A stretch of 64,000 bases of DNA from Parahoeflea olei. Lineage in GTDB: Bacteria; Pseudomonadota; Alphaproteobacteria; Rhizobiales; Rhizobiaceae. Location of the stretch: positions 260,648 through 324,647 of the forward strand of contig NZ_LQZT01000001.1 in the NCBI RefSeq assembly GCF_001703635.1, in the 5' to 3' direction. Below are positions 56,062 to 64,000 of this stretch, in pieces (position 1 is the stretch's first letter; each line of letters opens with the position of its first letter). A program made the position numbers and the translations under genes. Below the pieces are notes generated by a model, which searched no databases, was not told where the DNA came from, and saw nothing but the letters and a program-made list of their open reading frames with translations.

Positions 56062-57228
56062 GTGCCTGTTCGTTTGTCTCGTCTGCGCCTCATCGCAGTC
56101 CTGCTGATCGCCTCGATCGGCGGGCTGGCGGTTTCGGCCGCGGTGCAACCGGCCGCGGCCCAGGAACGGGTTGAGCGGAAATCGCTGCTGCAGCTTCTGT
56201 TCGGTGGCGGGGAAAGCCGGAAACCGGAACCCGCCCCGCCTTCGAGCCGCACCAGCCGCGTCCAGAAACCCTCCCGCAGCGTGGTCTCCGCGCCGGCCCC
56301 GGAGCCGGAACCGGCCGTCGAGAAACTTGAAAATGCCCGAAAGATCCTCGTGCTCGGCGATTTTCTCGCCAACGGCGCCGCCGACGGCCTGACCGAGGCC
56401 TTCGCCAAGGCGCCCGGCGTGGTGGTGATAGACCGTTCCAACGGCTCCTCGGGCCTGGTGCGCGACGATTACTACGACTGGATCGCCGAAGCGCCCGCGA
56501 TCATCGACGAGGTGGACCCCGCCATCATCGTGGTGCAGATCGGCTCCAACGACCGCCAGCAACTCAGTGTCAACGGCAGCCGCGAGCAGGTCCGCTCTCC
56601 CGCCTGGATGGCGGAATACGAGCGCCGCACGGACCGTTTCATTTCGGTGCTGCGCGCGCGCAAGACGCCGTTGTTGTGGGTCGGCCTGCCGGCCTTCAAG
56701 TCGCCCTCCATGACCACCGACATGGTGGCCCTCAACGGCGTGCACCGCAAACTGGTGGAACAGGCCGGCGGCGAGTTCATCGACATCTGGGACGGCTTTG
56801 TCGACGAAGAAGGCAAGTTCATCTTCACCGGCTCGGACATCAATGGCCAGCAGGTGCGGCTTCGTGGCTCGGACGGCATCAATGTGACCAGCGCCGGTCG
56901 CCGCAAGATCGCGTTCTACGCCGAAAAATCCGCGCGCCGGCTGCTCGGCGACGCCGCCGCCACCGGCAGCGCCGCGTTCTCGACCGATGACATGCCCGAA
57001 ATCTTCATGCCGCCGGCCCCCACGGATACGCCCGCCGCGGTCATGCGCACCATGCCGGTGGCGATGACAGATCCGGAGCTCGACGGCGGCTCTGCGCTTC
57101 TCGACGGAATGCCCGGCAGCGCGAGCATGGTGCGCTCGCCGCGCGACAGGCTGGTGGTCGACGGCATGCTGCCCGAAGCGCCGGAAAACCGCGCGGACAA
57201 CTACGCCTGGCCGCGCGCCAGGCAATAG
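56062..57228 (+). CDS. DUF459 SGNH-like exported protein with GDF in place of GDS
   Basis: GTG 56062 has GGAGA nine bases upstream (388 aa); TTG 56053 is an alternative. A signal segment (LRLIAVLLIASIGGLAVSA) and a Pro-rich linker precede the SGNH domain (residues ~95-300). Block I reads VLGDFLANG, so the nucleophile Ser is Phe, while later blocks (VQIGSNDRQQ, SDGINVTSAG) remain, the last also without the usual Asp-x-x-His. It is probably not a normal Ser hydrolase. It pairs with the transglycosylase, suggesting envelope work. Confidence 0.78.
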   Translation: MPVRLSRLRLIAVLLIASIGGLAVSAAVQPAAAQERVERKSLLQLLFGGGESRKPEPAPPSSRTSRVQKPSRSVVSAPAPEPEPAVEKLENARKILVLGDFLANGAADGLTEAFAKAPGVVVIDRSNGSSGLVRDDYYDWIAEAPAIIDEVDPAIIVVQIGSNDRQQLSVNGSREQVRSPAWMAEYERRTDRFISVLRARKTPLLWVGLPAFKSPSMTTDMVALNGVHRKLVEQAGGEFIDIWDGFVDEEGKFIFTGSDINGQQVRLRGSDGINVTSAGRRKIAFYAEKSARRLLGDAAATGSAAFSTDDMPEIFMPPAPTDTPAAVMRTMPVAMTDPELDGGSALLDGMPGSASMVRSPRDRLVVDGMLPEAPENRADNYAWPRARQ

Positions 57229-57309
57229 CCCGGCGCGTCGCGCATTCGGAAATCAAGCTGGGGCAGGCCCAGTCAGGCGGGTCCGGTCAGGCAACCCAGG
57301 CCCCGATCC

Positions 57310-58764
57310 TCACCGCGGAAGATCGGTGGCGCCCATCAGGCTCAGGTCGATTTCGCGGGCAGCCTGACGGCCCTCCCGGATCGCCCAGACGACCAGGCTC
57401 TGGCCGCGACGCACGTCGCCCGCGGCCCAGAGCTTGTCCACCGAGGTGCGGTAGTCGGTCTCGTTGGCGGCGACATTGCCCGATCCGCGCCGGTCGGTGA
57501 CGATCTTGAGCTTGTCGCCCAGTTCGCTCACCACGCCCTCATCGAGCACGCCGCGGAAGCCGATGGCGACGAACACCAGATCCGCCCGGATCAGGAATTC
57601 CGAGCCGGCGATCGGATGGCGCTTCTCGTCCACCTGGCAGCATTTGACGCCGGTCAAGACGCCGTTCTCGCCGACCATCTCGAGCGTGCCGACCTGGAAT
57701 TCGCGGATCGCGCCTTCGGCCTGCGAGGAGGACGTGCGCATCTTGGTTGCCCAGTAGGGCCAGACCGCGAGCTTGTCTTCCTTTTCGGGCGGCTGCGGGC
57801 GGATGTCGAGCTGCGTCACCTTGACCGCGCCCTGGCGGAAGGCGGTGCCGACGCAGTCGGACGCGGTGTCGCCGCCGCCGATGACGACGACATGCTTGCC
57901 GCCGGCGAGCACCGGAGGCGACGGCCAGCCGACATTGTCGATGCTGTCGCGGGCAACGCGCTTGTTCTGCTGCACGAGATAGGGCATCGCATCGTGCACG
58001 CCGATCAAGTCCGCGCCGGGAATGCCGACCGCGCGCGGCTTTTCCGAACCGCCAGTATAGAGCACCGCATCATAGGTCGCGAGCATCTCCTCGACGCTCT
58101 TGTCGACGCCGACATTGACATTGCAGAAGAAAGTCACGCCCTCGCCTTCCATCTGCTGGATGCGGCGATCGATGAAGTGCTTCTCCATCTTGAAGTCGGG
58201 AATGCCGTAGCGCAGCAACCCGCCGGGGCGGCTTTCGCGCTCGTAGACGTGAACCTCGTGACCGACGCGTGCAAGCTGCTGCGCCGCCGCCATGCCGGCG
58301 GGGCCGGAGCCGATGATGGCAACGGACTTGCCGGTCTTCGCCGCCACCGGTTGCGGCACGATGAAGCCCAGCTCATGGGCCTTGTCGGCGATCGCCTGTT
58401 CCACGGTCTTGATCGTGACCGGCGCGTCCTCGAGGTTGAGCGTGCAGGCCTCCTCGCACGGCGCCGGGCAGATGCGGCCGGTGAATTCGGGGAAGTTGTT
58501 GGTCGAGTGCAGGTTGCGGATCGCCTCTTCCCAGTTGCCGTTATAGACCAGATCGTTCCAGTCGGGGATCTGGTTGTGCACCGGGCAGCCGGTGGGGCCA
58601 TGGCAATAGGGAATGCCGCAGTCCATGCAGCGGGCCGCCTGTTTCTGGACTTCCTGGTCGCTCATCCGGATGGTGAACTCGCCGAAATGGCGAATGCGGT
58701 CAGACGCCGGCTGGTACTTCGCCGTCTGACGGTCGATTTCGAGAAAACCTGTTACCTTGCCCAT
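57310..58764 (-). CDS. gltD: Glutamate synthase (NADPH) small subunit
   Basis: This 484-aa flavoprotein has Cys-rich Fe-S motifs (CMDCGIPYCHGPTGCP and CPAPCEEAC), an FAD-binding site AIIGSGPAGMAAAQQL, and a NADPH-binding VVVIGGGDTASDCVG. GAGGAAG precedes the start. It feeds electrons from NADPH to GltB. It lies 178 bases downstream of gltB on the same strand. Confidence 0.97.
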   Translation of the reverse strand: MGKVTGFLEIDRQTAKYQPASDRIRHFGEFTIRMSDQEVQKQAARCMDCGIPYCHGPTGCPVHNQIPDWNDLVYNGNWEEAIRNLHSTNNFPEFTGRICPAPCEEACTLNLEDAPVTIKTVEQAIADKAHELGFIVPQPVAAKTGKSVAIIGSGPAGMAAAQQLARVGHEVHVYERESRPGGLLRYGIPDFKMEKHFIDRRIQQMEGEGVTFFCNVNVGVDKSVEEMLATYDAVLYTGGSEKPRAVGIPGADLIGVHDAMPYLVQQNKRVARDSIDNVGWPSPPVLAGGKHVVVIGGGDTASDCVGTAFRQGAVKVTQLDIRPQPPEKEDKLAVWPYWATKMRTSSSQAEGAIREFQVGTLEMVGENGVLTGVKCCQVDEKRHPIAGSEFLIRADLVFVAIGFRGVLDEGVVSELGDKLKIVTDRRGSGNVAANETDYRTSVDKLWAAGDVRRGQSLVVWAIREGRQAAREIDLSLMGATDLPR

Positions 58765-58823
58765 ACTATCTTCCTCACATCAGAGTGGCGGCCAGCAAGG
58801 CCCCCAGTACCGGCAGGCCAGGC

Positions 58824-58946
58824 CTATCGCCGCCCCGGTACGATGAATTCCATGTCGACCCTGGCATTGACGGCGCCGGCGACCGCCGCAGCGGCGATCG
58901 CGTCGGCCATCCGGAGCAGCCGGCGAGCGGCTGCCCCCGGCGTCAC
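58824..58946 (-). CDS. Possible small ORF between gltB and gltD
   Basis: A GTG at 58946 overlaps the gltB stop in a GTGA junction and opens 40 codons; an ATG at 58910 would give 28. The product is Ala/Arg/Val rich ([19 protein letters not shown]). A hypothetical gene between gltB and gltD occurs in related genomes, from memory. There is no clear ribosome site. Treat as tentative. Confidence 0.25.
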   Translation of the reverse strand: MTPGAAARRLLRMADAIAAAAVAGAVNARVDMEFIVPGRR

Positions 58947-61900
58947 TCCGCCGCCACGCCCATGCGCATCCGCTCCATCTCGACCAGCGCGCGGCGGTAC
59001 TCGACCGGCATGACCTTGCGGAACTTGGGACGGTAATCGGCCCACTTGTCGAGGATCTCCTTGGCGCGGGTGGAGCCCGTGAAATGCATGTGGTTGGAGA
59101 TCAGCTGGAACAGCCGCTCCTCGTCATGCCGGGTCATGTCGCCGGAGACATCGACGCGTCCCTTGTGCATCAGGTCGCCGCCGTGGTGGTGCAGTTTCTC
59201 GAGGATGTCGTCTTCCTCGGGAACCGGCTCCAGCTCGACCATCGCCATGTTGCAGCGCTGCGCGAAATCGCCGGCCTCGTCGAGCACATAGGCAACGCCG
59301 CCCGACATGCCGGCCGCGAAGTTGCGCCCGGTTTCGCCGATGACGACGACGAGACCGCCGGTCATGTATTCGCAGCCGTGGTCGCCCACGCCCTCGACCA
59401 CCGCGATGGCGCCCGAGTTGCGCACGGCGAAGCGCTCGCCGGCCACGCCGCGGAAATAGCATTCACCTTCGATCGCGCCGTAAAGCACGGTATTCCCGAC
59501 GATGATCGACTTCTCCGCCACGATCGGCGAATTCTCCGGCGGGCGCACGATGATGCAGCCGCCCGAAAGCCCCTTGCCGACATAGTCGTTGGCGTCTCCC
59601 GACAGGGTGAAGGTCACGCCATGGGCGAGGAACGCGCCGAAGGACTGACCGGCGGTGCCGTTGAGCTTGACCTGGATCGTGTCCTCGGGAAGTCCCTTGT
59701 GGCCGAACAGCCGCGCCACTTCCCCCGACAGCATGGCGCCGGCGGAGCGGTCCACGTTGCGGATGTCGACATCGAATTCGACCGCCTGCTTGTGCTCGAG
59801 CGCGGGCTTGGCCTTCTCGATCAGCACCCGGTCGAGAATGTCGGCGATCGGGTGGTTCTGCCGCTCGGTCCAGTAGGTCTTCTCCTTGGGGGCGTCCGGC
59901 TTGTGGAAGATCCGGGAGAAATCGAGCCCCTTGGCCTTCCAGTGCTCGATCATCTGGTCCTTGGACAGAAGCTCGGACTGGCCGATGATCTCGTTGAGCG
60001 AACGATAGCCCATGGCGGCGAGCCATTCGCGCACTTCCTCGGCCACGAAGAAGAAGTAGTTGATGACATGCTCGGGCGTGCCCTTGAAGCGCTTGCGCAG
60101 AACCGGGTCCTGCGTGGCCACGCCCACCGGGCAGGTGTTGAGATGGCACTTGCGCATCATGATGCAGCCGGCCGCAATCAGCGGCGCGGTCGAGAAGCCG
60201 AATTCGTCGGCCCCGAGCAGCGCCCCCACGATCACGTCGCGGCCGGTCTTGAGCCCGCCGTCGACCTGCAGCGCCACGCGCGAGCGCAGGCCGTTGAGCA
60301 CCAGCGTCTGGTGGGTTTCGGCAAGGCCGATTTCCCAGGGGCTCCCGGCATGCTTGAGCGAGGTCAGCGGCGATGCGCCGGTGCCGCCGTCATAGCCGGA
60401 GATGGTGATATGGTCGGCGCGCGCCTTGGCGACGCCGGCGGCCACCGTACCGACCCCCACTTCCGACACCAGCTTGACCGAAATATCGGCCTGGGAGTTC
60501 ACGTTCTTCAGGTCGAAGATCAGCTGCGCCAGGTCCTCGATCGAATAGATGTCGTGGTGCGGCGGCGGCGAGATCAGGCCGACGCCCGGCGTCGAATGCC
60601 GGGTCTTGGCGATGGTGGCGTCGACCTTGTGGCCGGGCAACTGACCGCCCTCGCCAGGCTTCGCGCCCTGGGCCACCTTGATCTGGATCATGTCGGCATT
60701 GACGAGATATTCGGTCGTCACCCCGAACCGGCCCGAGGCCACCTGCTTGATCGCCGAGCGCTCCGGATTGCGGGCCCCGCCATAGAGCGGCATGTAGCGA
60801 TCGGGCTCCTCGCCGCCTTCGCCGGTGTTCGACTTGCCGCCGATCCGGTTCATGGCGACGGCGAGCGTCGAATGCGCCTCGCGGCTGATCGAGCCGAAGG
60901 ACATGGCGCCGGTGGAGAACCGGCGGACGATATCGGCCGCCGGCTCGACCTCGTCGAGCGGCACCGGCGCGCGGCCCGCCTGCTCGGCGGTGCGGATGTC
61001 GAACAGGCCGCGGATCGTGTTCATCCGGAGCGAGGAGCGGTTCACCATGTCGGCGAATTCGCGGTAGCGGTCCTGGGCGTTGCCGCGCACGGCGTGCTGC
61101 AGCAGCGCCACCGCGTCGGGCGTCCAGGCGTGCTCCTCGCCGCGCATGCGGTAGGCATATTCGCCGCCCACCTCGAGCGAGGTCGCCAGCACCGGATCGT
61201 TCGAGAAGGCGAGCCGGTGACGTTCGGCGGTCTCGGTCGCGACCTCTGCAAGGCCCACGCCCTCGATGGTCGTTGCCGTGCCGGTGAAATAGGTGTCGAT
61301 GAACTCGCTCGACAGCCCGACCGCGTCGAAGATCTGCGCGCCGCAATAGGACTGGTAGGTGGAAATGCCCATCTTGGACATGACCTTGAGAATGCCCTTG
61401 CCGATCGCCTTGGTGTAGCGCGACACCACTTCGTAGGGATCGACCTCCGGCGGGAATTCGCCGCGCTTGTGCATGTCGAGCAGCGTGTCGAAGGCGAGAT
61501 AGGGGTTGATCGCTTCCGCGCCATAGCCGGCGAGGCAGCAGAAATGGTGCACCTCGCGCGGTTCGCCGGTTTCGACCACGAGGCCGACCGAGGTGCGCAG
61601 ACCCTTGTTGATCAGGTGGTGGTGCACCGCAGCCGTCGCCAGCAGCGCCGGAATGGCGATCCGGTCGGGACCGACCTGGCGGTCGGACAGGATGATGATG
61701 TTGTAGCCGCCGGTGACGGCTTCTTCGGCGCGGTTGCACAGCCGTTCCAGCGCGGCCTTCATGCCGTCCGCGCCCTTTTCGCTGTCATAGGTGAAGTCGA
61801 GCGTCTTGGTGTCGAACCGGTCTTCGGTGTGGCCGATCGAGCGGATCTTCTCGAGGTCGCCATTGGTCAGGATCGGCTGGCGCACTTCGAGCCGCTTCTT

Positions 61901-63664
61901 GCGCGCCGCGCCCTTGTGGTCGAGCAGGTTCGGCCGCGGACCGATGAAGGACACGAGGCTCATCACCAGTTCTTCGCGGATCGGGTCGATCGGCGGGTTG
62001 GTGACCTGCGCGAAGTTCTGCTTGAAATATGTGTAGAGCAGCTTGGACCTGGCCGACATCGCCGAGATCGGCGTGTCCGTGCCCATCGAGCCCACAGCCT
62101 CCTGGCCGGTGGTCGCCATCGGCGCCATCAGGATCTTGGTGTCTTCCTGGGTGTAGCCGAAGGCCTGCTGGCGATCGAGCAGCGAGACATCCTTGCGCAG
62201 CGCGCGCGGCTCGACCGGCTTCAGGTCCTCGAGGATCAGCTGCGTGCGCTCGAGCCATTCGCGGTAGGGGTGCTTGGCGGCGAGCGTCGACTTCACCTCC
62301 TCGTCGGAGATGATCCGGCCCTCTTCCATGTCGATGAGCAGCATCTTGCCCGGCTGCAGCCGCCACTTCGACACGATGGTGTTTTCCTCGACCGGCAGAA
62401 CGCCGGCTTCGGACGCCATGATGACGCGGTCGTCATTGGTCACCACATAGCGCGCGGGCCTGAGCCCGTTGCGGTCGAGCGTGGCACCGATCTGGCGCCC
62501 GTCGGTGAAGGCCACGGCGGCGGGGCCGTCCCACGGCTCCATCAGCGCGGCATGGTATTCGTAGAACGCCTTGCGGTCGGGACCCATCAGGGCATTGCCG
62601 GCCCAGGCTTCCGGGATCAGCATCATCACCGCATGCGCCATCGAATAGCCGCCGCGGATCAGGAATTCGAGCGCGTTGTCGAAGCAGGCGGTGTCGGACT
62701 GCCCCTCATAGGAAATCGGCCAGAGCTTGGAGATGTCGCTGCCGAACAGCGGCGAGGACACCGATGCCTGGCGCGCGGCCATCCAGTTGACGTTGCCCCG
62801 GAGCGTGTTGATCTCGCCGTTGTGGGCGACCATGCGATAGGGATGCGCGAGCTTCCAGGACGGGAAGGTGTTGGTCGAAAACCGCTGGTGCACCAGCGCC
62901 ACGGCGGTCTCGAACCGGGGATCGCTCAGATCCTTGTAGTAGGCGCCGACCTGGTAGGCCAGGAACATGCCCTTGTAGACGATCGTCTGCGTCGACAGCG
63001 ACACGAAATAGAAGCCGTTGTCGCGGCCGTCGGTCTCGTCATAGACGCGGTTGGAGATGACCTTGCGCAGCACGAACAGCCGACGCTCGAAGTCGACCTG
63101 GTACTCAATCCCCTCGCCCCGGCCGATGAAAAGCTGAATGTGGCGCGGTTCGGTGGCGGCGATGTCAGGTGCCTTGGACAGGGACGCATTATCCACCGGC
63201 ACGTCGCGGAAGCCGAGCAACACCTGGCCTTCGGCAGCCACCACTTCGGCAATGATGTTCTTGAGATGCGTGCACAGCGCATCGTCCTGCGGCATGAACA
63301 GGAAGCCCACGGCATAATCGCCCGGCGCGGGCAGGGTCACGCCCTGCAGCGCCATTTCCTCGCGGAACAGCCGGTCGGGGATCTGCGCGAGCAGGCCCGC
63401 ACCGTCGCCCATCAGCGGGTCGGCGCCGACGGCGCCGCGGTGGGTGAGGTTTTCCAGCATGAACAGGCCGTCGCGCACGATCTGGTGCGACTTCACGCCC
63501 TTCATGTGCGCGACAAAACCGACGCCGCAGGCGTCGTGCTCGTTGCGCGGATCATAAAGTCCCTGTTTGGGCGGCAATCCAAAGGTCTGCATGGCGGCCG
63601 GCTTGCCGGCGGCGCCAGCTGCGGGAGCAATCGCATTCTGCAGAGATGATGGGTGATCTGCCAT
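58943..63664 (-). CDS. gltB: Glutamate synthase (NADPH) large subunit
   Basis: AAGGAGG lies seven bases before the ATG at 63664, which decides the start over 63670 (1573 aa). A 45-residue propeptide leads to the class II amidotransferase Cys46 ([14 protein letters not shown]). The FMN-binding barrel and the [3Fe-4S] cluster ([16 protein letters not shown]) follow in the second half, then the GXGXG-repeat C-terminal domain. With GltD it makes two glutamates from glutamine and 2-oxoglutarate. Length and motifs are complete. Confidence 0.97.
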   Translation of the reverse strand: MADHPSSLQNAIAPAAGAAGKPAAMQTFGLPPKQGLYDPRNEHDACGVGFVAHMKGVKSHQIVRDGLFMLENLTHRGAVGADPLMGDGAGLLAQIPDRLFREEMALQGVTLPAPGDYAVGFLFMPQDDALCTHLKNIIAEVVAAEGQVLLGFRDVPVDNASLSKAPDIAATEPRHIQLFIGRGEGIEYQVDFERRLFVLRKVISNRVYDETDGRDNGFYFVSLSTQTIVYKGMFLAYQVGAYYKDLSDPRFETAVALVHQRFSTNTFPSWKLAHPYRMVAHNGEINTLRGNVNWMAARQASVSSPLFGSDISKLWPISYEGQSDTACFDNALEFLIRGGYSMAHAVMMLIPEAWAGNALMGPDRKAFYEYHAALMEPWDGPAAVAFTDGRQIGATLDRNGLRPARYVVTNDDRVIMASEAGVLPVEENTIVSKWRLQPGKMLLIDMEEGRIISDEEVKSTLAAKHPYREWLERTQLILEDLKPVEPRALRKDVSLLDRQQAFGYTQEDTKILMAPMATTGQEAVGSMGTDTPISAMSARSKLLYTYFKQNFAQVTNPPIDPIREELVMSLVSFIGPRPNLLDHKGAARKKRLEVRQPILTNGDLEKIRSIGHTEDRFDTKTLDFTYDSEKGADGMKAALERLCNRAEEAVTGGYNIIILSDRQVGPDRIAIPALLATAAVHHHLINKGLRTSVGLVVETGEPREVHHFCCLAGYGAEAINPYLAFDTLLDMHKRGEFPPEVDPYEVVSRYTKAIGKGILKVMSKMGISTYQSYCGAQIFDAVGLSSEFIDTYFTGTATTIEGVGLAEVATETAERHRLAFSNDPVLATSLEVGGEYAYRMRGEEHAWTPDAVALLQHAVRGNAQDRYREFADMVNRSSLRMNTIRGLFDIRTAEQAGRAPVPLDEVEPAADIVRRFSTGAMSFGSISREAHSTLAVAMNRIGGKSNTGEGGEEPDRYMPLYGGARNPERSAIKQVASGRFGVTTEYLVNADMIQIKVAQGAKPGEGGQLPGHKVDATIAKTRHSTPGVGLISPPPHHDIYSIEDLAQLIFDLKNVNSQADISVKLVSEVGVGTVAAGVAKARADHITISGYDGGTGASPLTSLKHAGSPWEIGLAETHQTLVLNGLRSRVALQVDGGLKTGRDVIVGALLGADEFGFSTAPLIAAGCIMMRKCHLNTCPVGVATQDPVLRKRFKGTPEHVINYFFFVAEEVREWLAAMGYRSLNEIIGQSELLSKDQMIEHWKAKGLDFSRIFHKPDAPKEKTYWTERQNHPIADILDRVLIEKAKPALEHKQAVEFDVDIRNVDRSAGAMLSGEVARLFGHKGLPEDTIQVKLNGTAGQSFGAFLAHGVTFTLSGDANDYVGKGLSGGCIIVRPPENSPIVAEKSIIVGNTVLYGAIEGECYFRGVAGERFAVRNSGAIAVVEGVGDHGCEYMTGGLVVVIGETGRNFAAGMSGGVAYVLDEAGDFAQRCNMAMVELEPVPEEDDILEKLHHHGGDLMHKGRVDVSGDMTRHDEERLFQLISNHMHFTGSTRAKEILDKWADYRPKFRKVMPVEYRRALVEMERMRMGVAAE

Positions 63665-63670
63665 CTTCAT

Positions 63671-64000
63671 TCCTCCTTCATGACCGCCGCGGCGGTTGGT
63701 CCCGGGCCGCCGTCAACCACCGCCCGGACGGCGATGCTTTGGTTCCGGATGCATCTGTTCGTCTGGCCTCGTGCGGCATGCTGGCCGCTCTTTCGATCAA
63801 GAGCGCACGGCGCACGTGTCTACCATGGAGGGGCAAGTGGGTCACCTTGTCCGGATCGTCGCTGCGATGACGGAATGCGGCGCTCACCCCCCTGCATCCG
63901 CCGGGACCTCGACCAGGCGGCCCGGACAGACACAAATAGGACAGCAAGGCTGTCCTATTTCTCGTGTTCTATGACAGAATGCAGACGCCAGCGCAAGAGA
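63671..64000. other. Region upstream of gltB without a supported gene
   Basis: The 330 bases to the window end contain the gltB ribosome site at its left edge and a perfect inverted repeat at 63934. No open frame here has convincing protein features; a gene starting beyond 64000 is possible. Confidence 0.5.
63934..63960. promoter_or_regulatory. Perfect 12-base inverted repeat upstream of gltB
   Basis: Arms AAATAGGACAGC (63934-63945) and its exact complement (63949-63960) flank AAG, 270 bases before gltB. It reads as a dimeric operator, or as a terminator of a gene beyond the window because TTT ends the right arm. Confidence 0.5.

Noticed and set aside
59084..63649. A 1521-codon open frame on the plus strand opposite gltB
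   Set aside because: It is a mirror of a GC-rich gene. The product is rich in Arg, Gly, His and Asp, has no recognisable motif, and gltB itself is certain.
63678..63947. An 89-codon minus-strand frame upstream of gltB
   Set aside because: It has no ribosome site, no motif and a composition expected of noncoding GC-rich DNA, and it runs into the inverted repeat.

Overview
The window is chromosomal DNA from a GC-rich alphaproteobacterium, most likely of the order Hyphomicrobiales (Rhizobiales) and close to the Rhizobiaceae. The evidence is gene content and order: zapA-DUF4164-tkt-gap-pgk-fba, rcdA next to rpmE, pyk-DUF1036-N-formylglutamate amidohydrolase, gapR (DUF2312), homospermidine synthase, an Omp10-type lipoprotein, and gltB-gltD. 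Almost everything is core housekeeping. I see no rRNA, tRNA, CRISPR array, insertion sequence, phage gene or attachment site.

Layout. 1-2.8 kb: the 3' end of a Slam-type outer-membrane barrel gene, then a LuxR-type regulator fused to an alpha/beta-hydrolase fold that has lost its catalytic Ser and His. 2.9-11.4 kb: zapA and a DUF4164 gene diverge from the carbon cluster tkt, gap, a K+/H+ antiporter, pgk and class I fba. 11.4-16.4 kb: a GDSL hydrolase, a small membrane protein, an MFS transporter, a quinone oxidoreductase, DUF1192, a 425-base gap holding a strong small-RNA candidate and a perfect CtrA box, rcdA and rpmE. 16.6-25.8 kb: an MsbA-like ABC exporter, a desaturase coupled to an orphan PhnD-like protein, a MotA/OmpA-like stator pair, suhB, efp, a Sel1-repeat protein and a ThiE-like protein. 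25.9-36.7 kb: a TauE-type exporter, an acyl-CoA ligase, a short ArsR regulator, two divergent DUF465 genes, purEK, rpmJ, a TPR lipoprotein-like or periplasmic protein, a hydrolase, pyk, DUF1036, an N-formylglutamate amidohydrolase and gapR. 36.9-64 kb: a DUF882 peptidase, a sigma-54 response regulator, pepF, hss, omp10, a degenerate PaaK-like ligase, a LysM-tailed 5'-nucleotidase, hemH, an SPFH/NfeD pair, kdsD, a beta-barrel protein, galU, a lytic transglycosylase, a DUF459 protein, gltD and gltB.

How the genes work together. Three themes recur: central carbon flux (tkt, gap, pgk, fba, pyk), ammonium assimilation (gltBD), and envelope or cell-cycle control (zapA, rcdA, gapR, kdsD, galU, transglycosylase, DUF882, the stator-like pair). 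No complete new defence or mobile system is present. The most interesting items are regulatory: the LuxR pseudo-hydrolase, the three-hairpin RNA candidate beside rcdA, and several perfect inverted repeats in front of metabolic genes. Very long open frames opposite real genes (for example opposite gltB) are artefacts of GC-rich codon use and are not annotated.
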